From positions 62,001-126,000 of the forward strand of contig NZ_OX579588.1 of NCBI RefSeq assembly GCF_951229915.1: a stretch of DNA of 64,000 nt, in the 5' to 3' direction. The notes under the pieces were generated by a model. That model ran no database searches. It had not been told where the DNA came from and saw only the letters and a list, made by a program, of their open reading frames with translations. Below, in pieces: positions 34,003 through 43,657 of this stretch. The position numbers and the translations under genes were made by a program. The first letter of the stretch is position 1, and each line of letters opens with the position of its first letter. This DNA is from Candidatus Ornithobacterium hominis (GTDB lineage Bacteria > Bacteroidota > Bacteroidia > Flavobacteriales > Weeksellaceae).

Positions 34003-35490
34003 ATGAATAATTTTGGAATAGCCAAAGGACACCCCAATGGGCTGATGACTCTCTTTTTTTCTGAGATGTGGGAACGCGTTTGCTACTATGGTATGCGTGT
34101 TTTATTGACGTTATATTTAGTCAAATCTTTGATGAAAGGCGATGCTGAAGCAGCTTTGATTTATGGAGCTTACACAGGTTTAGTTTATGCCGCACCTATT
34201 TTGGGAGGACAGATGGCCGATAAGTATTTAGGTTACAAAAACGCTGTTCTCTTGGGGGCTATTTTGATGGCTATTGGTGAATTTCTCATTTTAGGCGGAA
34301 CAGAACATTTTCTACTAATTGGGATGGGCGCTTTGATTGTAGGTAACGGATACTTTAAAGCTAATATCTCTACCATTGTGGGCAAATTGTATGAAGATGA
34401 TGACCCGAGGAGAGATTCGGGGTTTACTATCTTCTACATCGGCATCAATATCGGGGCGTTGATCGCTACAACTTTAATTGCCTATATTGGTGAGACTTAT
34501 GGGTTTAAATACGGCTTTGCTTTAGCAGGTTTGGGGATGCTTTTGGGGCTATTTATTTTCTGGTCTGGGCGGAAAAGTTTTGCCGCGGCAGAGGGCTTAG
34601 AAATCACTCCCGAAGGGAAAGAAAAGCTTGGTGGAATATTAACTAAAGCACAATTGGTCGTTATCGCATCATTGCTACTAATTCCAGTTTGCTATTTCTT
34701 GATTTTACAAAACAGCTGGATGGATTACATCCTTATCTCGCTATTTATCTTGATTGTAATATCTATGGTAAGAGCTGGAATAAAAGCAGATGCAGAAAAT
34801 AACGTTAAAATTTGGAAAGACCGAATGATTGCCTTGATTATTTTCATGGTCATCAATATCGCTTTTTGGGCGTGTTTTGAACAAGCAGGAACTTCTTTAA
34901 CTTTATTTGCTGATAGAAATGTAGATAGAAATATTTTCGGTTGGGAAATGCCCGCTTCTATGACTCAATTTTTCAATCCATTTTTCATCATCACATTTGG
35001 TTCTATTTTTTCTGTAATGTGGGTAAAACTTTCAGAAATTGGGAGAAATCCAAGCATTCCATTGAAGTTTGCTTTTGGTGTCATTCAATTAGCATTAGGC
35101 TTCTTAGTCACCATCATAGGCTTGCAGTTTGTGAATAGTGATTACCAAGTGCCATTATTGACCTTGATTGTATTATATTTATTACACACAACAGGTGAAT
35201 TGTTTTTATCACCGATTGGCTTATCTATGGTAACCAAGCTTTCACCTAAAAACATTGCGGGAACAGCTATGGGAGCGTGGTTTCTGAGTTTTGCCATTGC
35301 AAATTATTTAGGCGGTAAAATTGCTGCAATCACAGGCGGACATGCAGGGGAAGGAACAGCAAGTGCAGCAGAAGGCTTAGCAAATTACATAGAGGTTTTT
35401 TCAACCATTGGGTATGTACTTTTAGGGCTGGCAGTGGTAATTATTTTATTGAATAAGCCCATCCAAAAATTGATGCACGGAGTTAAATAG
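34003..35490 (+). CDS. POT family proton-coupled di/tripeptide transporter 1
   Basis: A 495-residue inner-membrane symporter with 12-14 helices. It opens with GHPNGLMTLFFSEMWERVCYYGMR, containing the ExxER-type motif of proton-coupled POT carriers, and has the PTR2 signature (GNGYFKANISTIVGKLYE) and WACFEQAGTSL. First of three POT genes in tandem. Family substrates are di- and tripeptides. Confidence 0.93.
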   Translation: MNNFGIAKGHPNGLMTLFFSEMWERVCYYGMRVLLTLYLVKSLMKGDAEAALIYGAYTGLVYAAPILGGQMADKYLGYKNAVLLGAILMAIGEFLILGGTEHFLLIGMGALIVGNGYFKANISTIVGKLYEDDDPRRDSGFTIFYIGINIGALIATTLIAYIGETYGFKYGFALAGLGMLLGLFIFWSGRKSFAAAEGLEITPEGKEKLGGILTKAQLVVIASLLLIPVCYFLILQNSWMDYILISLFILIVISMVRAGIKADAENNVKIWKDRMIALIIFMVINIAFWACFEQAGTSLTLFADRNVDRNIFGWEMPASMTQFFNPFFIITFGSIFSVMWVKLSEIGRNPSIPLKFAFGVIQLALGFLVTIIGLQFVNSDYQVPLLTLIVLYLLHTTGELFLSPIGLSMVTKLSPKNIAGTAMGAWFLSFAIANYLGGKIAAITGGHAGEGTASAAEGLANYIEVFSTIGYVLLGLAVVIILLNKPIQKLMHGVK

Positions 35491-35559
35491 TTACAAGAAT
35501 TTAATCATTTTTGCAAGATATTATTAAGCAATGCTTGAAGTATAATTATAAATAGATTT

Positions 35560-37050
35560 ATGACAGAGAATAAAAAATCATTCAGCGAAACGGTGAAATC
35601 GTTCAACCCTACTTTTTGGGTAGCCAGTTTCATGGAGCTTATGGAGCGTTGGGCTTGGTATGGAGTCTTCACCCTACTAGCCTTGTATCTTGTTGCAAGT
35701 AAAGATGAAGGGGGCTTAGGTTTTAGTCACATTCAGAAAGGAAGCATCATGGGGCAAATCACAGCTATTTTGTATTTTTTACCACTCTTTTTTGGAGTCA
35801 TTGCAGATAGAATTGGGTATAAAATTTCACTTACTATCGCTTATTTAACCATGATTTTAGGTTACTACCTCATGGGTACTGTAGACACCTACTGGGGCAT
35901 GTATTTGGTATTCCTTTTAGTAGCTTTGGGCGCGGCATTTTTCAAACCAGTAGCATCTGGAATTGTCACAAAATCTACCAATAAATCCAACGGGACTCTA
36001 GGCTTTGGGATTTTTTATATGATGGTGAATATCGGTGGATTCATCGGGCCAGCTTCTTCTTCTTATCTGAGAACTACGTTTGGCTGGAAAATTATTTTCA
36101 TTCAAGCGGCCGTGGTCATCGCTATTAATCTAATAGTACTTTGGATTTTCTTTAAAGAACCTGAGAGAGAGAAATATGAGAAAGAACCCATCGGGAAGGA
36201 AATTACAAATTCTCTCAATAAAATTTGGGAAGCCTTAAAAGATACCCGCCTCACGGTTTTATTGATACTGATGATTGGTTTCTGGACGATGTTCAACCAG
36301 TTGTTTTATACCTTACCCAATTTCATTACCGATTGGGTTAATTCTGCAAATATCAGTGATTGGATAAACCAAAATTTACCTTTTTTAGGCAAAACATTAA
36401 CAGAAAATGGACAAATCAAAGCTGAATGGTTTACCAATATAGATGCTTTAATGATTGTGTTTTTACAAATGGGGGTTTCATTTTTTGTAACCAAAATGCG
36501 CCATGTAAGCGCTATGATTCGTGGATTTTTAATTGCAGCCATTGGTATCGGCTTAACTTTTTATACCAATAATGTAATGTTCACCATCGTGGGAACCGTA
36601 ATTTTCGCCATCGGTGAGATGGCGACCAACCCTACCTTTTCATCATTCATCGCATTAATTTCTCCGAAAGGAAAAGAAGCTTTATACCAAGGAACATATT
36701 TTCTCCCCGTCGCAGCAGGGAATTTTTTAACCCAATTTATTTCTGGAAATCTTTACGAAGCGTGGTCAGACAAGTTTGGTTTACTTCAGAAAGAATTAGC
36801 CAAAAGAAATATTGCAATGCCAGAAGTTTCAGACAGTTTTACCAAAAACGAATATTATGCCATGGCAGAACAAAAACTGGGAATGAATCACTGGGAAGTT
36901 ACACAAATGCTATGGGACAATTACAGCCCAAATAAAATCTGGTATGTAATTGTGGGAATTGGCTTAATAACGATTGTTGCTTTGAGTATTTATGACCGTG
37001 TAGTCATCAGACCAAAAGAAAAAAGAGACACACTTAATACTGAAGTTTAA
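35560..37050 (+). CDS. POT family peptide transporter 2 (divergent)
   Basis: A 496-residue POT/MFS carrier. The first-helix motif is ELMERWAWYGVFTLLALYL; GAAFFKPVASGIVTKSTN and GFGIFYMMVNIGGF are POT-like. It is less like copies 1 and 3 than they are like each other: it lacks the WACFEQAG motif and reads MIGFWTMFNQLFY instead. Substrate may differ from ordinary dipeptides. 69 bp after copy 1. Confidence 0.9.
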   Translation: MTENKKSFSETVKSFNPTFWVASFMELMERWAWYGVFTLLALYLVASKDEGGLGFSHIQKGSIMGQITAILYFLPLFFGVIADRIGYKISLTIAYLTMILGYYLMGTVDTYWGMYLVFLLVALGAAFFKPVASGIVTKSTNKSNGTLGFGIFYMMVNIGGFIGPASSSYLRTTFGWKIIFIQAAVVIAINLIVLWIFFKEPEREKYEKEPIGKEITNSLNKIWEALKDTRLTVLLILMIGFWTMFNQLFYTLPNFITDWVNSANISDWINQNLPFLGKTLTENGQIKAEWFTNIDALMIVFLQMGVSFFVTKMRHVSAMIRGFLIAAIGIGLTFYTNNVMFTIVGTVIFAIGEMATNPTFSSFIALISPKGKEALYQGTYFLPVAAGNFLTQFISGNLYEAWSDKFGLLQKELAKRNIAMPEVSDSFTKNEYYAMAEQKLGMNHWEVTQMLWDNYSPNKIWYVIVGIGLITIVALSIYDRVVIRPKEKRDTLNTEV

Positions 37051-37072
37051 TTTTTTTTAAGCCTTAAAAAAA
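37051..37072. repeat. T6AAGSCTTA6-type near-palindrome, copy 16
   Basis: Core AAGCCTT at 37059-37065. It makes up the whole 23-bp gap between POT2 and POT3, ending two bases before ATG 37074. Confidence 0.85.
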
Positions 37073-37073
37073 T

Positions 37074-39014
37074 ATGAGTAATACAAATCATTCATTTTTC
37101 AGTAAAGAAAGTCAAATCTTAGGACACCCTGCAGGATTGTTTGTATTGTTTTTTACAGAAATGTGGGAACGCTTCTCTTTCTACGGGATGCGAGCTCTCT
37201 TGGTTCTATTCTTGGTCAGTGCAGTAGGTATTGGCGGCTGGGATTGGCCACGAGAAAATGCCCTAGCACTGTATGGAACTTATTTAGCCTTATTGTATTT
37301 AACGCCTATTATTGGTGGGCAATTGGCCGATAAATATTTGGGTTATCGAAAAGCCATCATCATTGGTGCAGTAATTATGACTTTGGGTCATGCAGCCATG
37401 GCAATAGAAACGCACAAAGTTTTTCTGTATTTAGGCTTATTCTTATTGGTCATTGGTACAGGTTTTTTTAAACCAAATATGACTTCATTTATCTCTGTTT
37501 TATACGAAAAACATCCAGAGAAAAAAGATGGGGCATACACCATATTCTACATGGGCGTGAATGCTGGAGCTTTTTTAGGTATCATGCTTTGCGGTTATTT
37601 GGGCGAAAATTTAGGTTGGTCTTGGGGCTTTGGTCTGGCTGGTATTTTTATGCTTCTCGGCTTATTGCAATTTATTTTAGCACATCAAATTTTTGGAGAA
37701 GTCGGTCTAAAACCAACTGAACATGATAATGAAGTAGAAGATGAAAATCATATAAAAATTTTAGAGAGTAGAAACCCCTTCACTTTCATCGACAAAATTT
37801 TAATCAGTTTCGTTGCCATAACGGGTCTTACGTGGGTAATCAATGACCCACTAAGTAAAATTACGGATTACAATCTGTTAGAATTTGGCGGGAATGACTT
37901 CTCCAGTCATATCATCATTACAGCCTTAATTATTTTTACCATCCTCCTCATCATAAGGACTCTACGTTACGGCAAAGTTACTCGAGATCGGATGTTTGCT
38001 ATTATATTTATTGCATTCTTTATTATTTTCTTTTGGGCCTGTTTTGAACAAGCAGGAGGCTCTATGAGTATTTTTGCCAAAGATTACACCAATCGAGTAT
38101 TATCTGGCAATGCAGCTTATATTTTCAATATTTTAGACATCATCATTACCGTTGTCCCAGTAGCGATTATTTCTTATGTTTTATACCTTTTATTCAGAAA
38201 AACGTACCAAAATTATTTAGCCTCCAATCTGATTTTGACTTTTTGTTTCATCATCATTTGGGGACTTATTTTTTGGAAAATTTATTACGGATTCAATACC
38301 TTTTCCTATGAAATTTCCATTCCCAATACAGAAAACACCGTCATCAGAACCACACAAGATTTAAGCAATGGGCAAGAAGTTTATGTAGTAGATGTAGACA
38401 AAAATAACAAAAACTTTAAACTCATTGATAATGAAAAAGTAACCGAACTACCACAAATTCTCACCGCCCAAGTCATTCAAAAGAAAGACAACGAAATTGA
38501 GATTCCAGCCACGTGGTTTTTAATTTTAAATTCACTTTTCATCATTCTTTTTGCCCCGCTGATGTCTAAATGGTGGGAGAGCAAATACAACCCATCGCTT
38601 GCAGGCAAATACGCAATTGGTTTATTTTTATTAGGGGCAGGGTTTGCCTTTTTGGCCTTCGGTTCTAGGGACATACCACAGGGAGCAAAAACAGCATCAG
38701 TGAGTTTTATATGGCTGATTATGGCTTATTTACTTCATACCTTAGGTGAATTATGTGTGCAACCAGTTGGCTTGTCATATGTAAGCAAATTAGTACCAGC
38801 ACGCATGATTTCTTTTATGTTTGGAGTTTGGTATTTGGCATTAGCCATTGGCAACAAAACTTCTGGTAAATTAGGCGAAATGATAGATGATATCACCAAT
38901 AAATATGATATTTCTACTTTTTTCTTGATTTTCACTTTTATTCCAGTAATTATAGGAATTTTGGCATTACTATTACACCCAGTGCTAAAAAGATTAATGC
39001 ACGGAGTGAAGTAA
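37074..39014 (+). CDS. POT family peptide transporter 3 with soluble insertion
   Basis: A 646-residue POT symporter with ILGHPAGLFVLFFTEMWERFSFYGMR at the start and FWACFEQAGGSMSIFAKD in the middle. It is about 150 residues longer than copy 1. The excess includes a polar, beta-rich stretch between late helices (about residues 400-470, with YEISIPNTENTVIRTTQDLS and VYVVDVDKNNKNFKLID), likely an extracytoplasmic domain. Like copy 1 it ends LKRLMHGVK. Similar long DtpA-type proteins occur in Flavobacteriia. Confidence 0.92.
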   Translation: MSNTNHSFFSKESQILGHPAGLFVLFFTEMWERFSFYGMRALLVLFLVSAVGIGGWDWPRENALALYGTYLALLYLTPIIGGQLADKYLGYRKAIIIGAVIMTLGHAAMAIETHKVFLYLGLFLLVIGTGFFKPNMTSFISVLYEKHPEKKDGAYTIFYMGVNAGAFLGIMLCGYLGENLGWSWGFGLAGIFMLLGLLQFILAHQIFGEVGLKPTEHDNEVEDENHIKILESRNPFTFIDKILISFVAITGLTWVINDPLSKITDYNLLEFGGNDFSSHIIITALIIFTILLIIRTLRYGKVTRDRMFAIIFIAFFIIFFWACFEQAGGSMSIFAKDYTNRVLSGNAAYIFNILDIIITVVPVAIISYVLYLLFRKTYQNYLASNLILTFCFIIIWGLIFWKIYYGFNTFSYEISIPNTENTVIRTTQDLSNGQEVYVVDVDKNNKNFKLIDNEKVTELPQILTAQVIQKKDNEIEIPATWFLILNSLFIILFAPLMSKWWESKYNPSLAGKYAIGLFLLGAGFAFLAFGSRDIPQGAKTASVSFIWLIMAYLLHTLGELCVQPVGLSYVSKLVPARMISFMFGVWYLALAIGNKTSGKLGEMIDDITNKYDISTFFLIFTFIPVIIGILALLLHPVLKRLMHGVK

Positions 39015-39031
39015 TAAAAATTCCCAAACTA

Positions 39032-39054
39032 TTTTTTTTTAAAGCTTTAAAAAT
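39032..39054. repeat. variant AAAGCTTT form of the dispersed near-palindrome
   Basis: Nine T, AAAGCTTT, four A: a fully palindromic variant, between POT3 and the thioredoxin-like gene. Confidence 0.45.
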
Positions 39055-39062
39055 TAAATTTG
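39055..39062 (+). promoter_or_regulatory. -7 element for the thioredoxin-like gene
   Basis: TAAATTTG matches TAnnTTTG exactly, 17 bases before ATG 39079. Confidence 0.45.
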
Positions 39063-39078
39063 TAAAAATTATTAAATA

Positions 39079-39522
39079 ATGAGAATACTACCCCTTATCA
39101 TATTATTATTCATTTCAATACAAATTAAAGCTCAAGAAATCAACTGGCTTACCATTGAACAAGCAGAAAAAGCTCAAAAAGAAAACCCCAACAAACCGAT
39201 GTTCATCGACATCTATACCGACTGGTGTGGCTGGTGTGCTAAATTAGACGCTAAAACCTTCAAAGACACTAACGTAGTAAAGCACATTTCAGAAAACTAT
39301 ATTCCCGTAAAATTAGACGCCGAGCACAAAGACATCATCAACTTTAGAGGGCAAGATTTTAAATTCATCAAATCAGGCCGCTCTGGGATTAATCTATTGG
39401 CTTACCATTTGTTACAAGGCAAAACCGCATTTCCATCAATGGTTATTTTATCATCTGATGGCAAAATCCTCAATACGCTCAACGGCTACTTTACTCCAGA
39501 GCAATTATTACAGCAATTATAG
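39079..39522 (+). CDS. exported thioredoxin-fold protein (thioredoxin_7 type)
   Basis: A 147-residue periplasmic protein: signal peptide ending IQIKAQ (residue 19), then a thioredoxin fold with active site DWCGWCAK (Cys50, Cys53) and the cis-proline region TAFPSMVIL. Members of this DUF255/thioredoxin_7 group reduce disulfides in exported proteins; the partner is unknown. Own promoter element upstream. Confidence 0.88.
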   Translation: MRILPLIILLFISIQIKAQEINWLTIEQAEKAQKENPNKPMFIDIYTDWCGWCAKLDAKTFKDTNVVKHISENYIPVKLDAEHKDIINFRGQDFKFIKSGRSGINLLAYHLLQGKTAFPSMVILSSDGKILNTLNGYFTPEQLLQQL

Positions 39523-39648
39523 ATTTTCAAACCATAATTTTTCAATTAGCAAGCTTGTGAAACAAGCAAAATCATTCATTTTTGGAAAAAGAATAGGGAA
39601 AAGGAATAGAATTAATTTAAAAAAACATTCACATCAAATTATTCAAAT

Positions 39649-39663
39649 ATGGCATTTAATTTG
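39649..39663 (+). promoter_or_regulatory. possible promoter element upstream of the FeoB-associated gene
   Basis: ATGGCATTTAATTTG is identical to the 15 bases at 6519-6533 in the sod promoter, including the TTAATTTG -7-like element. It lies 109 bp upstream of the small iron-related gene. Confidence 0.35.
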
Positions 39664-39771
39664 ACAAGAATAGGGTAAATAAAAAGCATTTTTTCACGCT
39701 TTATCTACATCAACTTCAAAAATTTTATTCACATTAATTTCAATTTTGAATATAATTAAAGAAAACTTTTA

Positions 39772-39933
39772 ATGAAGCTAATTATGATTTTGCAATATAT
39801 TTTCGTTGGAATTTTAATTCTTATCGCTTTGGTTTACTTATTTCGAAAGTTACTTCTACCCTTACTAAAACCAGGAAAGAGTTCTTGTGAAAAAGGTTGT
39901 GGTTGTACTCCAAAATCAACAAAAAAATCTTGA
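39772..39933 (+). CDS. FeoB-associated cysteine-rich membrane peptide
   Basis: A 53-residue protein below most gene-finding limits: one transmembrane helix (QYIFVGILILIALVYLF), a basic stretch, then the cysteine tail SSCEKGCGCTPKSTKKS. This matches the FeoB-associated Cys-rich family found near ferrous iron transporters. Its role is unproven; metal handling at the inner face of the membrane is proposed. Unusually it is not next to feoAB, which lies 11 kb away. ATG 39772 chosen; ATG 39784 is also possible. Confidence 0.75.
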   Translation: MKLIMILQYIFVGILILIALVYLFRKLLLPLLKPGKSSCEKGCGCTPKSTKKS

Positions 39934-39954
39934 TTTTTTTTAAGGCTTAGAAAA
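39934..39954. repeat. T6AAGSCTTA6-type near-palindrome, copy 17
   Basis: TTTTTTTTAAGGCTTAGAAA, core 39942-39948, directly after the stop codon of the small cysteine-rich gene. Confidence 0.75.
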
Positions 39955-40087
39955 TCCTCAAAATCCACTTCCCTTTATGCTTTTTGCTTGATGGCGTTAA
40001 TTTCTAAAGCTTTTTATTTATTATTCATAATATTTTATGTTTTTTTAATTATCAAAAGTCTATTTTTTTTCAAATAATCAATTAATG

Positions 40088-40122
40088 AAAAAAAAATCCG
40101 CAGATTCCTCTACGGATTTTTT
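40088..40122 (-). terminator. terminator of the efflux operon
   Basis: AAAAAATCCG/CGGATTTTTT stem around 12 bases; the minus strand ends in a T-run. Confidence 0.85.
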
Positions 40123-40137
40123 AAGCCTTAAAAAAAA
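40117..40137. repeat. T6AAGSCTTA6-type near-palindrome, copy 18
   Basis: ATTTTTTAAGCCTTAAAAAA, core 40123-40129. It shares its T-run with the terminator arm and abuts the RND permease stop at 40138. Confidence 0.8.
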
Positions 40138-43100
40138 TTAGTTCGGGTATTTCTCTGCATTTTTACCATAGCGAACTCTAAATTTCAATCGATTAATTAG
40201 ATATTGTAATACGGGAACGACCACCAAGGTTAAAAAAGTTGCAAAAACCAACCCATAGATGACTGTTTTCGCCAATGGCCCCCAGAACAAGACGTTATCT
40301 CCGCCCATGTAAATATCTGGATTGTAATTGCTTAGTAAACCTTCAAAGTCAATGTTTAACCCAGTGGCTAATGGAACCAAGCCTAAAACTGTGGTAATGG
40401 CCGTTAAAAGAACTGGCCGCAGGCGTGATGCTCCACCATTCACGATGGAATCTTTCATGTCAGCAATCGGCAACATTACATTTTCTGGAATGTTCAATCG
40501 TTTTTTCTTTCGATTGATAAGCAATTGCGTGAAATCAATCAAGACAATGGCGTTGTTTACCACAATTCCTGCCAATGAAATAATTCCCATCATAGTCATC
40601 ATAATCACAAAATCATCACCACTCACAATCAGGCCTAAAAATACACCAATAAAGCTTAGCAATACCGTTAGCATGATGATAAAAGGTTTAGAAATTGAGT
40701 TAAATTGTGTGACGATAATCAATACAATTCCAGCAATGGCAATTAGAAGTGCGGTCATCAAGAAATTCATGTTTTCTGCCTGTTTTTCCTGTTCTCCTGT
40801 GAATTTATAGCTCATTCCTTTAGGAAGTGTATACCCCGCATGCGTTAATTTTTCTTTGATTTTATTTACAGTTTCTGTTGGGTTGTACCCTCCCAAGACA
40901 TTGGAATAAATCGTAATTGTGCGTTCAAAATCTTGTCTTTTGATTTTATTGAATTGCTTTTCTGGGGTTTTTGTAACAATGGCAGAAATGGGAATTTGCA
41001 TAATTTGCCCATTATTTGGATTTCTAAACGTCAAAGGCTGATTAAACACGATATTCTCATCATAACGTTGTTTTTTGTTTAATCGAATATTAATCGGGTA
41101 ATCGTCATCGTCTCCAGCAGGGCGGTAGCGAGAAACTTCGTAGCCATAGATTGACTGACGCAAAGTTCCGCCTACCATTTGGTTTGTAACTCCCATGGAA
41201 CCAGCTAACTGACGGTTAACTTCTACTTTCATCTCTGGAATATCTCTGGAGATATCTATTTTCAATTCTTCCAGTCCTTGCACGCCAGATTGCTCAATAA
41301 ATACAAGCATTTTTTCGGCTTCGTCCATCATTGCTTGGTAGTCTTTACCTCGAATTTCTAAATTTATTGGGTAACCAGCGGGCGGCCCCACTTCATTTTT
41401 TTCCACCGTCACAGAGGCTCCTGCATGCCCGCGAACGGCTTTACGGATTTTTTCTAAGACTTCATTACTATCTACTCCGTGTCTGAATTTATATTCTCTC
41501 AAAGACAGAGTGATTTTCCCTTTGTGTGGAATTTCAGCTGAAGACCCAGCATCTGTTTGCGGATTTCCAGCTCCTTCACCTACTTGAGAGACATTTGATT
41601 CCACCATGAAGTTGTAGTCTTCTCCATCTTTTTTCACAACATAATCATCTACCACTTCAGCTACCTGAGCTTCAATTTCTTTGGTGAGCTGATTGGTTTT
41701 TTCAATATCGGTTCCCTCGGGGTATTCTACATAGACCATGATTTGATTGGGGTCGTTCTCTGGGAAAAATAAAACTTTAGGTTGTGTTACTCCCAACAAA
41801 AAAATGCTTAAAATAAATAAGAGCAGCATTCCTACCATGAGCCAAACGGGGTTTTTACGCTTTAAAGCCCAATGCAAAAAATCACGGTATTTGTCTTCTA
41901 ACCAAGGTAATCCTTTCTCTTGAAACCAAATACTCTGTGGGTATAATATATATTCATACACCCAAATCATGATAGCGAAGAAAATACCTAAGTTCCCAAA
42001 AATTCGAAGAATTGTGACATTAAAAACATAACCTGAAAGGACTAAAAGAATGCCCAACCCGCCTAAAATGGCTGTAGAAATAATCATTTTTCTTTTATTT
42101 GGCTCTGATTTATCTTCGGCTTCGGTGTGCATAAATTCTGAAGTCATCATGGAATTGATAATCAATGCTACAAATAAGGACGAACCTAGTACTACTGAAA
42201 GTGTCATCGGGAAAACCATCATAAATTTACCCATGGTGCCTGGCCACAAAGCTAAGGGGAAAAAGGCGGCCAACGTGGTTGCTGTAGAGGCAATAATTGG
42301 CCAAGCGATTTCGCCCACACCTTGCTTTGCGGCTTCTTTTCTGGAATAGCCAGAGTTCATTAATGTATAGACGTTTTCTACAACTACGATTCCGTTGTCT
42401 ACCAACATCCCAAGCCCCATTACTAGGCCAAAAAGCACCATGGTATTTAAACTTACGCCCATGAAGTTCAGAACCATCAGAGACATCAGCATAGAAAGAG
42501 GTATCGCCATCCCTACAAAGCTGGCATTTCTTAAGCCTAAGAAAAATAATAATACGCCCACAACCAAAATTACCCCAAAAACGATATTATTAATTAAATC
42601 TTTGACTTGATTTTCTGTCTTAGGAGCTTGATTGTTGGTAACTGTAACTTTCACGTCTGCAGGTAGATAGTCCATTTTGGCATGGTCTATTAATGCCTGT
42701 ACCTCATTCACTGCATCAATCATGTTCTCGCCACTCCGTTTTTTGATGTCCATCATAATTACAGGCTCACCAGATTCGCGGGCGTAAGTGGTTTTATCTT
42801 TTTCTCTAAAATTGATTTCGGCAATATCACCTAGATAAGTGACTCCACCAGTTTCTTTCACGGCAATTAATTTCAAATCATCAGGAGATATAATCTCACC
42901 TACTACACGAATGTTTAACCGCTGATCTTGATTGATGATATTCCCACCAGAAATTGTTTTGTTGTCGCCAGAAATAGACTGTGCAATATCATTAAAGCTA
43001 ACTTGCGCAGCAGCCATTTTATACACATCTAGCGCTACCTCTACTTCTTTGTCGTTCACGCCACGAATCGGCGCTTCCTTGATGGCTTGTAAGGACTCAA

Positions 43101-43656
43101 AATCATCTTGAAGTTTTTCGGCAAAATCTTTCAGTTGCTGTAGTGTGTAATTTCCTGTGATATTTATGTTTGCAATGGGGAATTCTTCAGCGATATTTAG
43201 ATCAAAAACATTCGGCTCTACTTTTGCTCCAGTATCCATCGTAGGCCAATTAGCATCAGCTTTTACCATGTCTACTTTGTCTTTCACATCATTTTTAGCT
43301 TCCTCTAAAGTTACATCGTCAGAAAATTCAACGATAGTCATTCCATAATCATTGAATGAGATTGACTGAATATCTTTGATTCCAGAAACCCCTCTCAGCT
43401 CCTCTTCAATAGGTTCGGTGATGAATTTTTCTACATCTTCTGCTGTATTCCCAGGGTATACAGAAGAAATGTACACTTTATTTTCAATTACCTCAGGGAA
43501 AGATTCTCTCGGCATCGAAGTAAAAGCTAAGAGCCCGCCAATAGTAATGATGGCGATAATCACATAAACCGTGATTTTATTTTGAATCGCCCATGTGGAA
43601 ATCGAGAAACTTTTGTCTGATTCCTGTTCCACTGGGACTGGATTGTTCAGATTCAT
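40138..43656 (-). CDS. RND-family efflux permease
   Basis: A 1172-residue AcrB/CzcA-superfamily proton antiporter of the inner membrane, with two six-helix blocks and two large periplasmic loops. TM4 reads GLVMGLGMLVDNGIVVVENV, so the two adjacent aspartates of AcrB are Asp-Asn here. TM10 carries GIISLAGIVVNNAIVLIDF. The protein is about 130 residues longer than AcrB, with extra helices near residues 510-610 in the middle. Last gene of the tetR-tolC-MFP-RND operon; drug versus other substrate cannot be decided. Confidence 0.93.
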   Translation of the reverse strand: MNLNNPVPVEQESDKSFSISTWAIQNKITVYVIIAIITIGGLLAFTSMPRESFPEVIENKVYISSVYPGNTAEDVEKFITEPIEEELRGVSGIKDIQSISFNDYGMTIVEFSDDVTLEEAKNDVKDKVDMVKADANWPTMDTGAKVEPNVFDLNIAEEFPIANINITGNYTLQQLKDFAEKLQDDFESLQAIKEAPIRGVNDKEVEVALDVYKMAAAQVSFNDIAQSISGDNKTISGGNIINQDQRLNIRVVGEIISPDDLKLIAVKETGGVTYLGDIAEINFREKDKTTYARESGEPVIMMDIKKRSGENMIDAVNEVQALIDHAKMDYLPADVKVTVTNNQAPKTENQVKDLINNIVFGVILVVGVLLFFLGLRNASFVGMAIPLSMLMSLMVLNFMGVSLNTMVLFGLVMGLGMLVDNGIVVVENVYTLMNSGYSRKEAAKQGVGEIAWPIIASTATTLAAFFPLALWPGTMGKFMMVFPMTLSVVLGSSLFVALIINSMMTSEFMHTEAEDKSEPNKRKMIISTAILGGLGILLVLSGYVFNVTILRIFGNLGIFFAIMIWVYEYILYPQSIWFQEKGLPWLEDKYRDFLHWALKRKNPVWLMVGMLLLFILSIFLLGVTQPKVLFFPENDPNQIMVYVEYPEGTDIEKTNQLTKEIEAQVAEVVDDYVVKKDGEDYNFMVESNVSQVGEGAGNPQTDAGSSAEIPHKGKITLSLREYKFRHGVDSNEVLEKIRKAVRGHAGASVTVEKNEVGPPAGYPINLEIRGKDYQAMMDEAEKMLVFIEQSGVQGLEELKIDISRDIPEMKVEVNRQLAGSMGVTNQMVGGTLRQSIYGYEVSRYRPAGDDDDYPINIRLNKKQRYDENIVFNQPLTFRNPNNGQIMQIPISAIVTKTPEKQFNKIKRQDFERTITIYSNVLGGYNPTETVNKIKEKLTHAGYTLPKGMSYKFTGEQEKQAENMNFLMTALLIAIAGIVLIIVTQFNSISKPFIIMLTVLLSFIGVFLGLIVSGDDFVIMMTMMGIISLAGIVVNNAIVLIDFTQLLINRKKKRLNIPENVMLPIADMKDSIVNGGASRLRPVLLTAITTVLGLVPLATGLNIDFEGLLSNYNPDIYMGGDNVLFWGPLAKTVIYGLVFATFLTLVVVPVLQYLINRLKFRVRYGKNAEKYPN

Positions 43657-43657
43657 A

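Noticed and set aside
40328..42610. Long plus-strand open frames opposite the RND permease gene
   Set aside because: They are antisense shadows of a clearly conserved permease; their translations are low-complexity and have no signal, domain or promoter.
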